DNA of 64,000 bases from Viridothelium virens (taxonomy: Eukaryota > Ascomycota > Dothideomycetes > Trypetheliales > Trypetheliaceae). Under the pieces are notes generated by a model. It was not told the origin of the DNA. It saw nothing but the letters and a program-made list of their open reading frames with translations, and did not search any database. The stretch spans positions 124,001 through 188,000 of the forward strand of contig ML991807.1 of NCBI GenBank assembly GCA_010094025.1, written 5' to 3'. The position numbers were made by a program, and so were the translations under genes. Shown in pieces: positions 48,107 to 58,183 of this stretch (positions are counted from its first letter, which is position 1; every line of letters starts with the position of its first letter).

Positions 48107-49600
48107 ATGGCCGACGTCTCTCAGCCATCATTCCAAACTCCATCAAGAGCGCGGGATATTCCATTACATGCATTGAGAGTCGCTCCTCCCACATCAGTCC
48201 CCATGCCTTCATCTATCCAATCTCTCAAGCACGGCCATATGAATCTCGGCACCTTCTCTCCCGTTAGCCAAGACGGCTGTTTCGACTTCGATCGCGTCAT
48301 CAAATCCGGCCAAGTCCTCAAGCGCACACGAAAGACTAAGGTAATACCCCATTCCCATTAACAACTCCCCAATCACGCGCCAAGAGATCCACGTACACTA
48401 ACCTGACGCACGTGAATCCAGTCCTGGGGCCCCATCCACCTCGTCCTCCGCCCCCACCACCTCTCCATCTACAAGGACGCCAATGAATCCCGACTCCGGC
48501 ACCAGCTCCGCCTCTCCGACGTCACCGCCATCGCCCGCCAGCGCGATCCCCGAGGGAAGGCCGCCCACGTCTTCGGCGTCTTCTCCCCAAGCCGCAACTT
48601 CCACTTCTCCGCCTCGTCAGACCGAGAAGCGCAGGAGTGGGTCGAGCTGATTCGGCGCGAGGCGCGCATCGATGAGGAGGAGGAAGAGATGTTCTTGACG
48701 AGTCCGGGAGATCGAGAGAGGGAGGACGAGGGGCTGCTCGAGAGGAAGAGGGAGGACTTGTTGGGACGGAATGGTGAGGGGGGAGCGGTGCGGTTGGGTG
48801 AGGAGATGCTGGGGGATGCAGCAGCAGCAGCAGGAGGAGGAGGGTATAGTTCGTCCGAAGCAGAGGTCTCAGCGCCGAGGGGGTTGCATGTCCCGAAGCG
48901 TGGGAGGGATGCAAAGTCCGCAAGCGCGCAGGCCGTGCACCAGCAGCAACAGCAAGGAAAGCGGACGTCGCATGTGGAATATTCTGGGCCGGAGATGGGC
49001 TCGTGCTCGGATTTCTCGGACGCAGGTATCGTGGGAATGCAAAACTCGGCCCTCTCACTGCCGTTAGGGGATCATACTGGGACCAAGGGCCCACAACAGC
49101 CTATTCCTGCTATCTATGCGGGAAGTGCGCCAGTTATGCGGCGGAATGCGAGTCAGATGAGCGGTGTCGGCGGTTCCACGGATGATGCAGAGCGTGTGGT
49201 TTGCCAAGGATGGCTACACCTCTTGAAGTCCACGAGGGGGATGCGACAGTGGAAGAAGGCTTGGGTGGTTCTTCGTCCCAAAAACATTGCTTTCTACAAG
49301 AACGAAGAGGTAGGCTCGGATTAGCCTTACTTATCGTTTGTAGGGCAGAAACTAATATGTTCCTTACAGGAGTATTCCGCCACGCTCATTCTCCCCTTCT
49401 CTTCCATCATCGACGCTGTCGACCTGGACCCTATTTCCCGACGGCATCCGTTTTGCATGCAGATCATTGCTGAAGATCGCAACTACCGATTTTGTGCTCA
49501 GGATGAGGACTCACTCGCCCGCTGGCTCGGTGCCTTGAAGAGCCTGCTTGCGAAGCGGAAGGAGGCGGCGATGGTAAAGAGTGGGGCCTCTCCAAAGTAA
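48107..49600 (+). CDS. OPY1: Double PH-domain protein, Opy1-like
   Basis: A membrane-lipid-binding adaptor; in yeast Opy1 binds PI(4,5)P2 and the kinase Mss4. Exons 48107-48340, 48422-49309 and 49370-49600 give 450 residues. The first PH domain runs from about residue 62 (VIKSGQVLKRTRKTK, SWGPIHLVLRPHHLSIYKD, to EWVELIRREA). The second begins at VCQGWLHLLKSTRGMRQWKK and ends RFCAQDEDSLARWLGALKS. They are separated by a disordered linker with Ala- and Gln-runs encoded by GCA/CAG triplet repeats (48819-48850 and 48940-48955). Start ATG is followed by MADVSQPSFQTP. The two-PH layout and length suit Opy1. Confidence 0.75.
48815..48845. repeat. GCA/GGA triplet microsatellite in OPY1
   Basis: Consecutive GCA then GGA triplets encode an Ala run followed by Gly in the linker between the PH domains. 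Likely length-variable between isolates. Confidence 0.6.
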
Positions 49601-50146
49601 TTGAGGGAAGAGTAATGAGGGAAGGACATTGGGATAAGCACAAGACATGACGAGAAAGTGTATATCGAGTAGGTCACTGGTTATGGGGATATGATTAGAC
49701 GAGGATACCATTTTTTGATTAATGGATTCAAGGCATGGACCTTTTGGGCGTTATATACCACGGATTGGACAGAAGCATTTTGGGCCGACGTTTAGGTCTA
49801 TGTGTATATGATTGGCGCCTTCGGTACGCATGGGTATGTGACATGGGTATTTTTATAATATCAAATGTGCTCGCACACGAAGTTTATCTGCCTAGGTAGT
49901 TGGGTAAACATTGTAGAGCGGTTGAGGCAGCTGTCTACAAGCTTGGACTTTTTTTCTTTTTTGGGGTTCCCTTTGGCATGATATTGAAGCACGGTTTTTT
50001 GTGAAGATGATTACTGTTTGCTATTTGCTATGCTAACCCCAATACTATCAAGCCGTTGATCGGCCTCAGTATCATCCTAATCCGGTAGGCCTTTGCCATC
50101 CCTCATGCAGCCCAAGCAAAGCCCACTCGTCATATCAGAGCTTCCC
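49601..50146. other. Convergent intergenic spacer
   Basis: The 546 bp between the OPY1 and CAND1 stops. It contains a poly-T tract near 49950 and a CCTAGGTAG word near 49892. No gene. Confidence 0.45.
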
Positions 50147-53100
50147 TCACCGATCTTTCTCTCTCAGTTCGTCCTCCGCCGCCTTCACCAACGCCGGGAA
50201 CTCTTTCTTCACCCACTCCCAATAATCCCTCCAATCCCTGACCTCCATCCCCGACCCTTCCGCCGCCGGGACCTCTCTGCTGACCAATACACTCGCTTTC
50301 ACCACTCCTTTACTCTGCTCTTGCATGCGCTCCAAATCCTGCTTGACCGCATTCTCTTTCGGCTTCTGACTCAGGACAGAGCGAAACGCCTTCGCCACCT
50401 GCTCCAACCGCCTCACGCTCTCCTCCTCTGGCGCCAGCGTCAGCAGCTTCCCGAACATAAGCAGGCACAGCACGCGGATGTCGTGCTCATCGGTGATGCC
50501 CGCGACGACACGGTCGTAGAGGTTCGGTAACAGAGGCGACAGATGCGGGAAGGCGGTATCCATGAGGCCGTAGAGCGTCTCGTAGGCTGACTTGCGTAGC
50601 TCGAGACCATCGTCGACTTTGTGTTTGAAAGGCCCCATTTGGACCTCTCGGACGAGTTCCGGCCGGACGAGAGTTTCTTTGATGGCGAGGGGAATGAGCG
50701 TAGGGAAGTGTGGCGAGATGAGGTCGGGTTTATTGTGGGCGGCGGAGGTGAAGGTGGTGAGAGCAAGGCGGCGGTCTTCGAGCGAAGGGTCGTTGAGCAT
50801 GGTTGTGAGCATAGAGATGATGCTTGGCTTGAGATGTGTATCGTATGAAGAGTCGGAGTCTGCGAATGTGTAACGAAGTGCAGAGATGACCATGCCACGC
50901 GTATCAGCCTCGGAGTCTGTAAGGAACGTCTGTAGCTGCGGAATGTAGACCTTGGGATCGATAATCGCAAGTCTGCCAATACATTCGGAGCCGATTGCCC
51001 TATTATCCTCAGATTTGGAAGCTGCGACAATATTCTGCCACAAGTCATTCGCATAAGGGATAATGTCGGCCTCAGCCTCGCTGTGTTGCAATATCTCGCG
51101 TACGGAATGAAGTAAGAGGTACTTGCTGGTAGCAGCACCTCCCATGGTTGACAGAATGACCGGGAGATATGTCTTGATATTGCCAGCTCCTGCACGACCC
51201 AGCGCCACTGCAGCTGCCAGCGGCACCTTATCCGATGTGGCTGCAAAATAATTGGTGAAAAGATCAGGTTGCAAAGGTGAAGACGTGCCCATTCGCAGAC
51301 CAGCCTCACCAAGTACTGACAGAGCCAGGCACTTTCTCTGATCGTCCTTCGCAGTCCGGAGTTCGTTGATGAAATCGTCGAGCTTGACGCCCACACTAGG
51401 TCCACCAAACACTAGTAGTGTCCCAATGACCTTGCCGGTCAAATCAGGGTTGCCACCAACACCAACGTCTTTCAAGAAAGCTTGCATGAGACGCCCGCCA
51501 GCGCCCTGTTCGCCAATTGACCGGACGAGGATGAGCAGCGCATCCACCACCGGATCGCTCAGTGGTGTCGAACCTACAAAGCAGATTGCCTTGACAGTAT
51601 TATCATTAATGATGTTTGCAGCACTGTTTTTCGCAAGTGTTGCCAGGATGATAAGTGCTGGTCCAAGTAGATGAAGATCATTAGAAGTTAGCAGAGGGAG
51701 CAATAAGCTGACGACCTCTTCAACGGTCTTTTCGTCAAGATGTGCCCGAGTTGCTGGGTTCGCAACTAGCATGCGCAAAGTTGCCAAACTAGAACCCCTT
51801 AAGGACCGGCTTGCCTTCCGTAACTGCGCACCCAGCTCAAGAGCGACACCGGTCACCCACTCGGTCATGAACTCGTTCTTATCTTGAGCCAGCGCGGCCA
51901 CAGCATCAACTGCACGTACAGATGCCAGCCTCGTAAGTTCGTTCTTCATTCGATCTTGTAGGAGCTCCAGTCCAGCAAAACGCTTCTGCCGGTGTAACAG
52001 ACTCGCGCCCTGTGGCCCAGATGTGCGTCCGAGCAGGAGACCCAAGCTGTGTACGGCGCTTGATTTGACTTCAGTATCTGTGTCCTGAGCAGGAATGCGA
52101 TCTACAATCATATCGTAAAGGCGTTCCAGGTGCGTGGAATGATTCTGGCTAGGAGATTCTGAGCGAGGCGGAGTTAATGCCTTGACACACTGCTCAGCAG
52201 CATTGAGTGCCGCAACTGCAACTTTACTGAAGCGGTCTTTGATAGCTTTGGCAAGAGCTGGAACAATCTTTGCGAGATATGGTTCAAGATCTTTCGAAGG
52301 ATGTGCCTCGGCGATCACTGCTACTAAATGCAATGCTTCGATCCTCAGGTTATTAGCCGTTGCTGCGGAAGCACCAGTACTTGACACAGAAGAGCTCAAG
52401 GCCTCCAAAAGAGGCGTTACGATCTGATCCAAGAAACTTGAAAGCCCACCGTGCTCGGCGATGACAATATCTTTAAGTAATGTGAGAGAAGCCTGTTTCG
52501 TAGGTTGGGAGCTTGTCTTCAAGAGTTTGGAAACACCGCGAACGATGTCAGGGCTAATTTGCGCAAGACTTGCTTGAGGTCCTGTTTTTGGGCCGACAGG
52601 TTTCGGGGGCGACACGTAACCTGATGCAAGCGAAAGTTGAGTTGGGGTATCAAACATGCTAGCATCGCTGCCAACGCGTCTGCGCTTACGGCTTGGTGGA
52701 GGCCCCATCAGGCCGTCCTGGACAACTCCGTTCGTTGTGCTCGTTGTCATAGGCGCTTCCTCGCCAGTTCGTCTCACGAGTGCTGTCAAGCTAGACAGTA
52801 CTTCCAATCGAACATTCTCTTCCCGCTCTTTAAATCGCGAAATCAGGGCTGGTGCAATTTGAGAGTACAGTGTGCCATTTTCGAGCAGATCACCGCTACC
52901 ATGCATGGTTATTATGGTATAAATCACCTTTGCAGCACAGCGACGGACTTTCCAGCTAATGTCGTCTTCATCATCGAAACCAGCTTCTTCTTCAAAATCT
53001 TCATCTTGGTCGAATTCGTTGTCTTCATCCTCGTCTCGCGTGCCACCCATCTCGTCGTCGTCTTCTTCATCATTATAATTCGGATCATACTTTAGGAAAC

Positions 53101-54169
53101 GTAATGCTGCGTCAATGCTATCCGGGATATATGCAATCATGTCTGGACCACAGGAGGAAAGGAAGGCTTCCAGCGCTGTCAAAGCAGCTTCTCGAGCTTC
53201 ATCAACTTGTGGATCACGCTCCTCCTCATTCTCCGAATCTGCCATCTCCGAATCCAACTCATCCGCACTAAGAGCACTTATCACAAAGGGACATAGTGTC
53301 TTGAGGTATGGGCCGAACTTCCTTGGGATCGATCTCGCCATAGATCCCAGAATGGTGATGTATAGCTTTCGCTTGGCTGGCGTCAGATGCGGGTTGCGTA
53401 AGCTTTCAATTAAGTGCGATAGGAACGAGCTCAGAAGCGAGTCAGAGAAGTATGAAGCCAGGACAGACATGGCAATGACAGCTTTCTTTCTCAAAACGGA
53501 GCCTGAACGATCACTCTCGATTATTTCGCTCGTGATCTTCTGTAGGGCATATATTTCCGGCTCCTGAAGCATAGGTCCAAAACAGCGGGCAACTTCGGTG
53601 AGGACGTCGATGGCGTTGCTATCTGTCCCATTTTCCATGTCTACTTGAAGTAACCCTTTCGGGGGTTTGGGTAAATCCTTTCGTCCTGTCGAGACAACGT
53701 TGTATCCTACAAGACGAGGAATCAGAACCTTGGTTATCGCTGAGTGCGCATCTTGTACAGCCTTGGACCGAGGCACGCCCGGTAATGGTCGAGGCAAAGA
53801 AACAACGACTGCCCTGAGAGCAAGCGCTGGGACGGAATTATCCACGGTATTGCCCGTCTGTAGATTCGAGATTTTGTCTATCATCGGACCCAGTATTGTA
53901 TCCGGTGCCTTGGTCACGAATGGGCCAAGACACTTGACAGCCATATTTTGAACCTCTCCATTTGTATCATTGAGGGTATGTAGAAGCCCGTCCACGGTTT
54001 TGGCGGAGATGGTGTAGTCAGAGGATAGGAAGGTCGCATGGCCATTGTTCAGTATCTGCTGGAGATCATTGAGTGCCATATAACGGAAGTCTGCGTCTGC
54101 GTCGTGCAACTTCGGGAGCAGCGTAGCCACGTTGGCGGAGCTAGGGTTTTGAGGTATGCTGGTGGACAT
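50147..54169 (-). CDS. CAND1: Cullin-associated NEDD8-dissociated protein (CAND1/TIP120)
   Basis: A HEAT-repeat exchange factor that binds un-neddylated cullin-RING ligases and swaps substrate receptors. One exon of 1,340 residues, start MSTSIPQNPSSAN at 54169. HEAT repeats cover almost the whole length: ADFRYMALNDLQ, GEVQNMAVKCLGPFV, SWKVRRCAAKVIYTI near the N-terminus, and the TIP120 C-terminal domain with HKVDDGLELRKSAYETLY. A strongly acidic loop (DEEDDDEM to DDEDD, about residues 378-415) precedes the SWKVRRCAAK repeat, as in the family. It is the longest uninterrupted exon in an intron-rich window. It diverges from the mitochondrial protein gene at 54736. Confidence 0.93.
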   Translation of the reverse strand: MSTSIPQNPSSANVATLLPKLHDADADFRYMALNDLQQILNNGHATFLSSDYTISAKTVDGLLHTLNDTNGEVQNMAVKCLGPFVTKAPDTILGPMIDKISNLQTGNTVDNSVPALALRAVVVSLPRPLPGVPRSKAVQDAHSAITKVLIPRLVGYNVVSTGRKDLPKPPKGLLQVDMENGTDSNAIDVLTEVARCFGPMLQEPEIYALQKITSEIIESDRSGSVLRKKAVIAMSVLASYFSDSLLSSFLSHLIESLRNPHLTPAKRKLYITILGSMARSIPRKFGPYLKTLCPFVISALSADELDSEMADSENEEERDPQVDEAREAALTALEAFLSSCGPDMIAYIPDSIDAALRFLKYDPNYNDEEDDDEMGGTRDEDEDNEFDQDEDFEEEAGFDDEDDISWKVRRCAAKVIYTIITMHGSGDLLENGTLYSQIAPALISRFKEREENVRLEVLSSLTALVRRTGEEAPMTTSTTNGVVQDGLMGPPPSRKRRRVGSDASMFDTPTQLSLASGYVSPPKPVGPKTGPQASLAQISPDIVRGVSKLLKTSSQPTKQASLTLLKDIVIAEHGGLSSFLDQIVTPLLEALSSSVSSTGASAATANNLRIEALHLVAVIAEAHPSKDLEPYLAKIVPALAKAIKDRFSKVAVAALNAAEQCVKALTPPRSESPSQNHSTHLERLYDMIVDRIPAQDTDTEVKSSAVHSLGLLLGRTSGPQGASLLHRQKRFAGLELLQDRMKNELTRLASVRAVDAVAALAQDKNEFMTEWVTGVALELGAQLRKASRSLRGSSLATLRMLVANPATRAHLDEKTVEEVVSLLLPLLTSNDLHLLGPALIILATLAKNSAANIINDNTVKAICFVGSTPLSDPVVDALLILVRSIGEQGAGGRLMQAFLKDVGVGGNPDLTGKVIGTLLVFGGPSVGVKLDDFINELRTAKDDQRKCLALSVLGEAGLRMGTSSPLQPDLFTNYFAATSDKVPLAAAVALGRAGAGNIKTYLPVILSTMGGAATSKYLLLHSVREILQHSEAEADIIPYANDLWQNIVAASKSEDNRAIGSECIGRLAIIDPKVYIPQLQTFLTDSEADTRGMVISALRYTFADSDSSYDTHLKPSIISMLTTMLNDPSLEDRRLALTTFTSAAHNKPDLISPHFPTLIPLAIKETLVRPELVREVQMGPFKHKVDDGLELRKSAYETLYGLMDTAFPHLSPLLPNLYDRVVAGITDEHDIRVLCLLMFGKLLTLAPEEESVRRLEQVAKAFRSVLSQKPKENAVKQDLERMQEQSKGVVKASVLVSREVPAAEGSGMEVRDWRDYWEWVKKEFPALVKAAEDELREKDR

Positions 54170-54735
54170 TGTGGAAATGTTGTATAAATCGGTGATCTGC
54201 TCAGCTTGAGTGGAACCGGAGACTAGGTTTAAGTCGAGAGATCTTCGGGGAGACGTAAGGAGCGCAATGCGAAGGCAGCGGTGGAGCTACCTGCTTATTA
54301 GGTGGTTGATGCAACGAGATGTGAGTGGTAGAGAAATCACAGCAGCAGCACACCTTTCCACATTTATAGGTCACAAAGATAAAGAGGGTAGCGAGTGTAT
54401 TTCTCACGACCCTTCGATTCTTTGGGAATAGTCACGCTCATGAGCTTCTGCAGTCACCCACGCCGACTTTTGTATGAGCGACCCAAGGAGGGGCACACTC
54501 GAGATCGAGTCGCCAAAATGCGGTGATGCCTCCCGCGTAGCTCTTCGGCACCTTGCTCATTCTGGCTAGAGCGTCTTGGATTAGCTCACCTTATGCTCAG
54601 GAACAATTAAGTGACGTTGAGAAAACTGTACCCTCCTACCTCCTAGCTTTGATCTCGTCATTGAACACCCTGTAAGCCCTTTTCGCCCTAACAGTTCAAT
54701 CAATTGCTTCTTCAGCTGATAGTTGTAGCTTCAAG
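54170..54735. promoter_or_regulatory. Divergent promoter CAND1/mitochondrial protein
   Basis: A 566-bp head-to-head spacer holding both 5' regions. No gene visible. Confidence 0.45.
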
Positions 54736-55881
54736 ATGGCATTTTCAAGGACTTCTGCCCTCAGAGCTGGCGCTCGTGCCAATCTGATTCGCCCTTCCCT
54801 ACGGTCCTCGCGGCCCCGTCCATTACAGCGTATAGCTCGGCGGACCTATGCCGATGGTGGCCACCATACGCAAGCGAAGAGCAATGATCTGACATGGTGA
54901 GTTCAATTACGGTATCGGAATCTCACGAGGACGTCTGTCAGCATCATCTGTGCTAGTTCCGTTGCGCTTGAGACCTCGTCTTTGAATGAACGCTTGTTGA
55001 CTCTCGTACTGATGCCATTCCTTAGGGGTCTCGGGGCCGCTGCAGTAACGATCCCGGGCGCTTGGTATCTCCTGCAACCCGGCGCTAATGGTCACCATGG
55101 CGACGATCATAGCCATGCCAAGGAAGAGCATGAGGAGGAGCACGAAGAAGAGACCGAAGAAGCACCTAAGTCAGAGGGTGATGGTGAGGAGCAGAATGGC
55201 GATGATGGAGAGCAACAACGTGAAGAGGAGCAAAAGGATGAGCCAAAGGATAAGCCAAAGGTCTCAGAAAGCGAAGGCAAAGGGGTCACCGACCTGTCAG
55301 ATTCCGACAGCGACGAGCTCCAGAACACCAAGGTAGCAGATGAAAATGATAACACATCCAAACATGAGACGCATGTCCTGGAACAAGACACGAAAGGCAC
55401 TCCTGAAGGCGTGCGGTTCAAAGGAAAGACGAGTCAAGGCGATGAGGATAATGAGATGACTGACGTCCGGAAGCACGTCCCAGATGCTAAGGGTGGGGCG
55501 AAAAAGCGTATTGATAGCGGTTACGCCATATCACAGAGCGTGGATAATCCTGGGGCTGATGGTGCCGGTGGCGGAACGGACCCAGTTAGCCAATCTTCCC
55601 TACACTGACTGTATCATCTCTAAGACCCATACAGATGGCTGCGAAGCAAAAAGGACTGTCAAACACCGAGACAAAACACTCGACCGACATCAAGAACAGT
55701 CCAGAGAAGAGCAAAAAGGGTGAAGGCTCCCCAGAGACCTCCAAAACCATTGGCACTGTGAAGGTGGACCGCCCCCAAGTGAGTTCAAATTTAGTACAAA
55801 CAGGGTGCAAACATATCACTAATCTATTTGGTCAAGCGCTAATCTTATCGTCACCTCTAGGCGGAGAATAAGGAATGTTGA
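54736..55881 (+). CDS. Mitochondrial membrane protein with acidic linker, function unknown
   Basis: Exons 54736-54896, 55026-55584, 55635-55778 and 55861-55881 agree in phase and give 294 residues. The N-terminus (MAFSRTSALRAGARANLIRP and on to a second Arg-rich stretch) is a mitochondrial presequence. A single hydrophobic segment, GLGAAAVTIPGAWYLL, is a likely inner-membrane anchor. A long Glu/Lys-rich charged region follows, and the tail reads GLSNTETKHSTDIKNSPEKS, a motif recurring in fungal mitochondrial proteins of unknown role. The 50-nt third-from-last intron (55585-55634) removes an in-frame stop, so the C-terminal motif is only seen after splicing. Confidence 0.75.
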
Positions 55882-57080
55882 TGGACAAAAAATGCATCGT
55901 GTCAACCACCACTTTCCAAAAAGGCAAGAAAGGGGAAAGAACATTAATTTCGTGGGTTGCAGCTCACGGCAGCCACTATGCCAACTTGCATTGTCATGTA
56001 CCTAGTGACTCCCCTGAGCGTTTTTGTACTTCGAGATCGATGTAATTTGGCCTACATTCCAGGTAAAAGTCATTAACCGCGGGTTATATGCTCGAACAGT
56101 GGCATACCTTGAACAAGTTGTTGCCCAATGACCAAAGCAACCGCCTTCCAGCTGAATCATAAGAAAGTCATGTATTACAGTCTTGATATTGAGTTGTAAG
56201 TTTTGTGAAGGAAAATGGTTGAAGGCTGTCACGGCGTTGAGGCAGGATAACACTGCTACGGATCACTGTCTTCTGAACCACCATGTGCCAACGTACTAGG
56301 TATGAATCTCAAGATACTCAGACCTTGACAGAAGCGACCACATTATGTATATATGTGCAATGCACATAGTATATCTCTGATTGGGTCCGGTTGCGAAGGT
56401 CATCTGAGATCTAGAAACCGGCGATGAAGTGGACCAAATCCCCCTAAAAAGCAATGTTACTTTCTTTCAGAGTTTGACCGCTATCTACCGCAATTTTCAA
56501 TTTTCTTGTTCCTTATTCTGAAGAGAAGATTAAAAAGACAGGCCTCAAACGTATTTCTATTCCTTACGTGTTGGCAGCTTCGACCACACAGATCGTCTCA
56601 GTTATGGACCTGTATGCTTGTGATAGAACAGCGCTCCGGAAATGATGCCAGGAATTTCCCTGCGAAAAACGACGATGAGAAAGCACAAGCTTTTGCTCAT
56701 ATCTACCGAGCGTATAGGTCGATCGTGACAAAGAGCATAGAGTTTGTCCATTAACGCCGTTAAGAACACTACCTATCACTCAAGGATAATTTAAACAGTA
56801 CTAGGTATTTAGCTCTGAACCCTCGAACACTGTCTACGCATCTGAAGACAAACAACGAATCCTTTTTGAAGACGACGAAGAAGTCTTCGAGAATGCTGCG
56901 CAGCAGCTTTTCGAGAAGATACCGTGGGATGATGTCCAGGGCCTGTGATAAGATCCCAAGCAACGTCCTCCAGGCAATAATCCGCTCGAGAACCTCTTCG
57001 AGATCCCTCCATCAGTAAGTCTTAGCCTCCCGACCCATTCCGACGCTGCCTTCTACATCAAACAGTCTCCAGCCTTCAAA
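55882..57080. other. Intergenic region with an orphan exon-like segment
   Basis: Mostly without support for a gene. At about 56809-56949 the plus strand reads an acidic, coding-looking segment (EDKQRILFEDDEEVFENAAQ, then QLFEKIPWDDVQGL and a stop) preceded by a TTTAG acceptor-like site. I could not attach it to upstream exons. Confidence 0.35.
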
Positions 57081-57677
57081 ATGCCAGCTCTTCCTCCACC
57101 CCATCATCCGCCGCGAAGCCTCCTCACCTCCGCCGGCACCCTCACCCATCTTGTTCTCGTCTCGTCCGGCGCCCCAAACCCCTGGCCTCGCAATTCCGCT
57201 GTCGATCACCTCGCCACCATCTCCTCCGCGGACGCGCCTGCCGCAGCGCCATCTTGCATCCCGACGACGAAGACGGGGGACCGGCATCTCCACACGTTCA
57301 ACATGCCGCGCGTGCAGTACGTTGCAATGGGCAGCAAAGTCGGTGCTGTGATCACAACGAGGAGTGCGCTGTATATCGTCTTGTTCTCGCCACTGGGACT
57401 GACTTTCGACGAGACGCAGCAGGTATAGGAGCCGCGTATAGCGGATCTAGACCAGGAGCCGCTGGACTCGAAAGGGTTGGAGCCGTTGGTGTTAGTGCTT
57501 GCTCGGATTGGCCGAGCTTTGTAGATGTGATGGTGGGGAAATCGCCGCTCCTAGACCAGTTTGTGTCGTTAACGGAGGAGATGGTGTGGATGACAGGGAA
57601 GAGGATGCGTACGCAATTGGGGGTTGGAGGCGATGAACACTTTGGCTTGGACGCGACGAGGTGTGCGGTATGGTAAG
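57081..57677 (+). CDS. Unrecognised coding-like gene, two unjoined segments
   Basis: An open frame from the ATG at 57081 runs 115 codons (MPALPPPHHPPRSLLTSAGT at its start; later VQYVAMGSKVGAVITTRSAL, YIVLFSPLGLTFDETQQ). A second coding-looking frame at about 57440-57677 (GVSACSDWPSFVDVMVGKSP to DEHFGLDATRCAVW) lies in a different frame. No GT-AG pair with matching phase joins them within the normal intron sizes of this window. It may be a gene with a sequencing or real frame break, or two unrelated segments. I do not recognise the family. Confidence 0.4.
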
Positions 57678-58183
57678 ATGAGATGGACTTTGCTGAAAAT
57701 TGGCGTAAACTGCGGATTGACGTACGAGACGGGAGTAAAGTGGTAATGGTCGGGGCGGGAAGCGAGAGCAGTTTCTTCGTTGTGACGTGAGGGAGCTGGG
57801 ATGCAAGAAATTGATCTGGGTCGTGCACTGCTCAACGACATCGAAGGTGACAGACATTTTGAGTTCTCAAGCCTGATGGGATACCAAAAAGGTTTCCAAT
57901 TTGACTGACGAGAACCCACAAAAACACCCAGTAGGATAGTCAAGGAAGAGTGGTTTGATAGCTCTGGCCCTTCCTACAGCCCGAGAGGCCCCAGCAGGAC
58001 TTGCAAAGATAAATCATTATCTTCAACATCGAACCCATCAGCGATTATGAGTAGCACCTGGTACGGCCTTCGGTAGAACATAACGGAGGAAATGTATTTG
58101 GAGTATGTCAGTCCTAACTATGTTTAGCAGAGCCCCGGAGCCGCATATTCTATACTGAGATCTTCAATCAGCAGGGAGAAGCA
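57678..58183. other. Convergent intergenic spacer
   Basis: About 500 bp up to the end of the AAA+ gene. Nothing recognised. Confidence 0.4.

Noticed and set aside
50440-51408. 322-codon minus-strand frame within CAND1
   Set aside because: A shifted-frame shadow of the CAND1 exon, which is continuous and conserved in its own frame.
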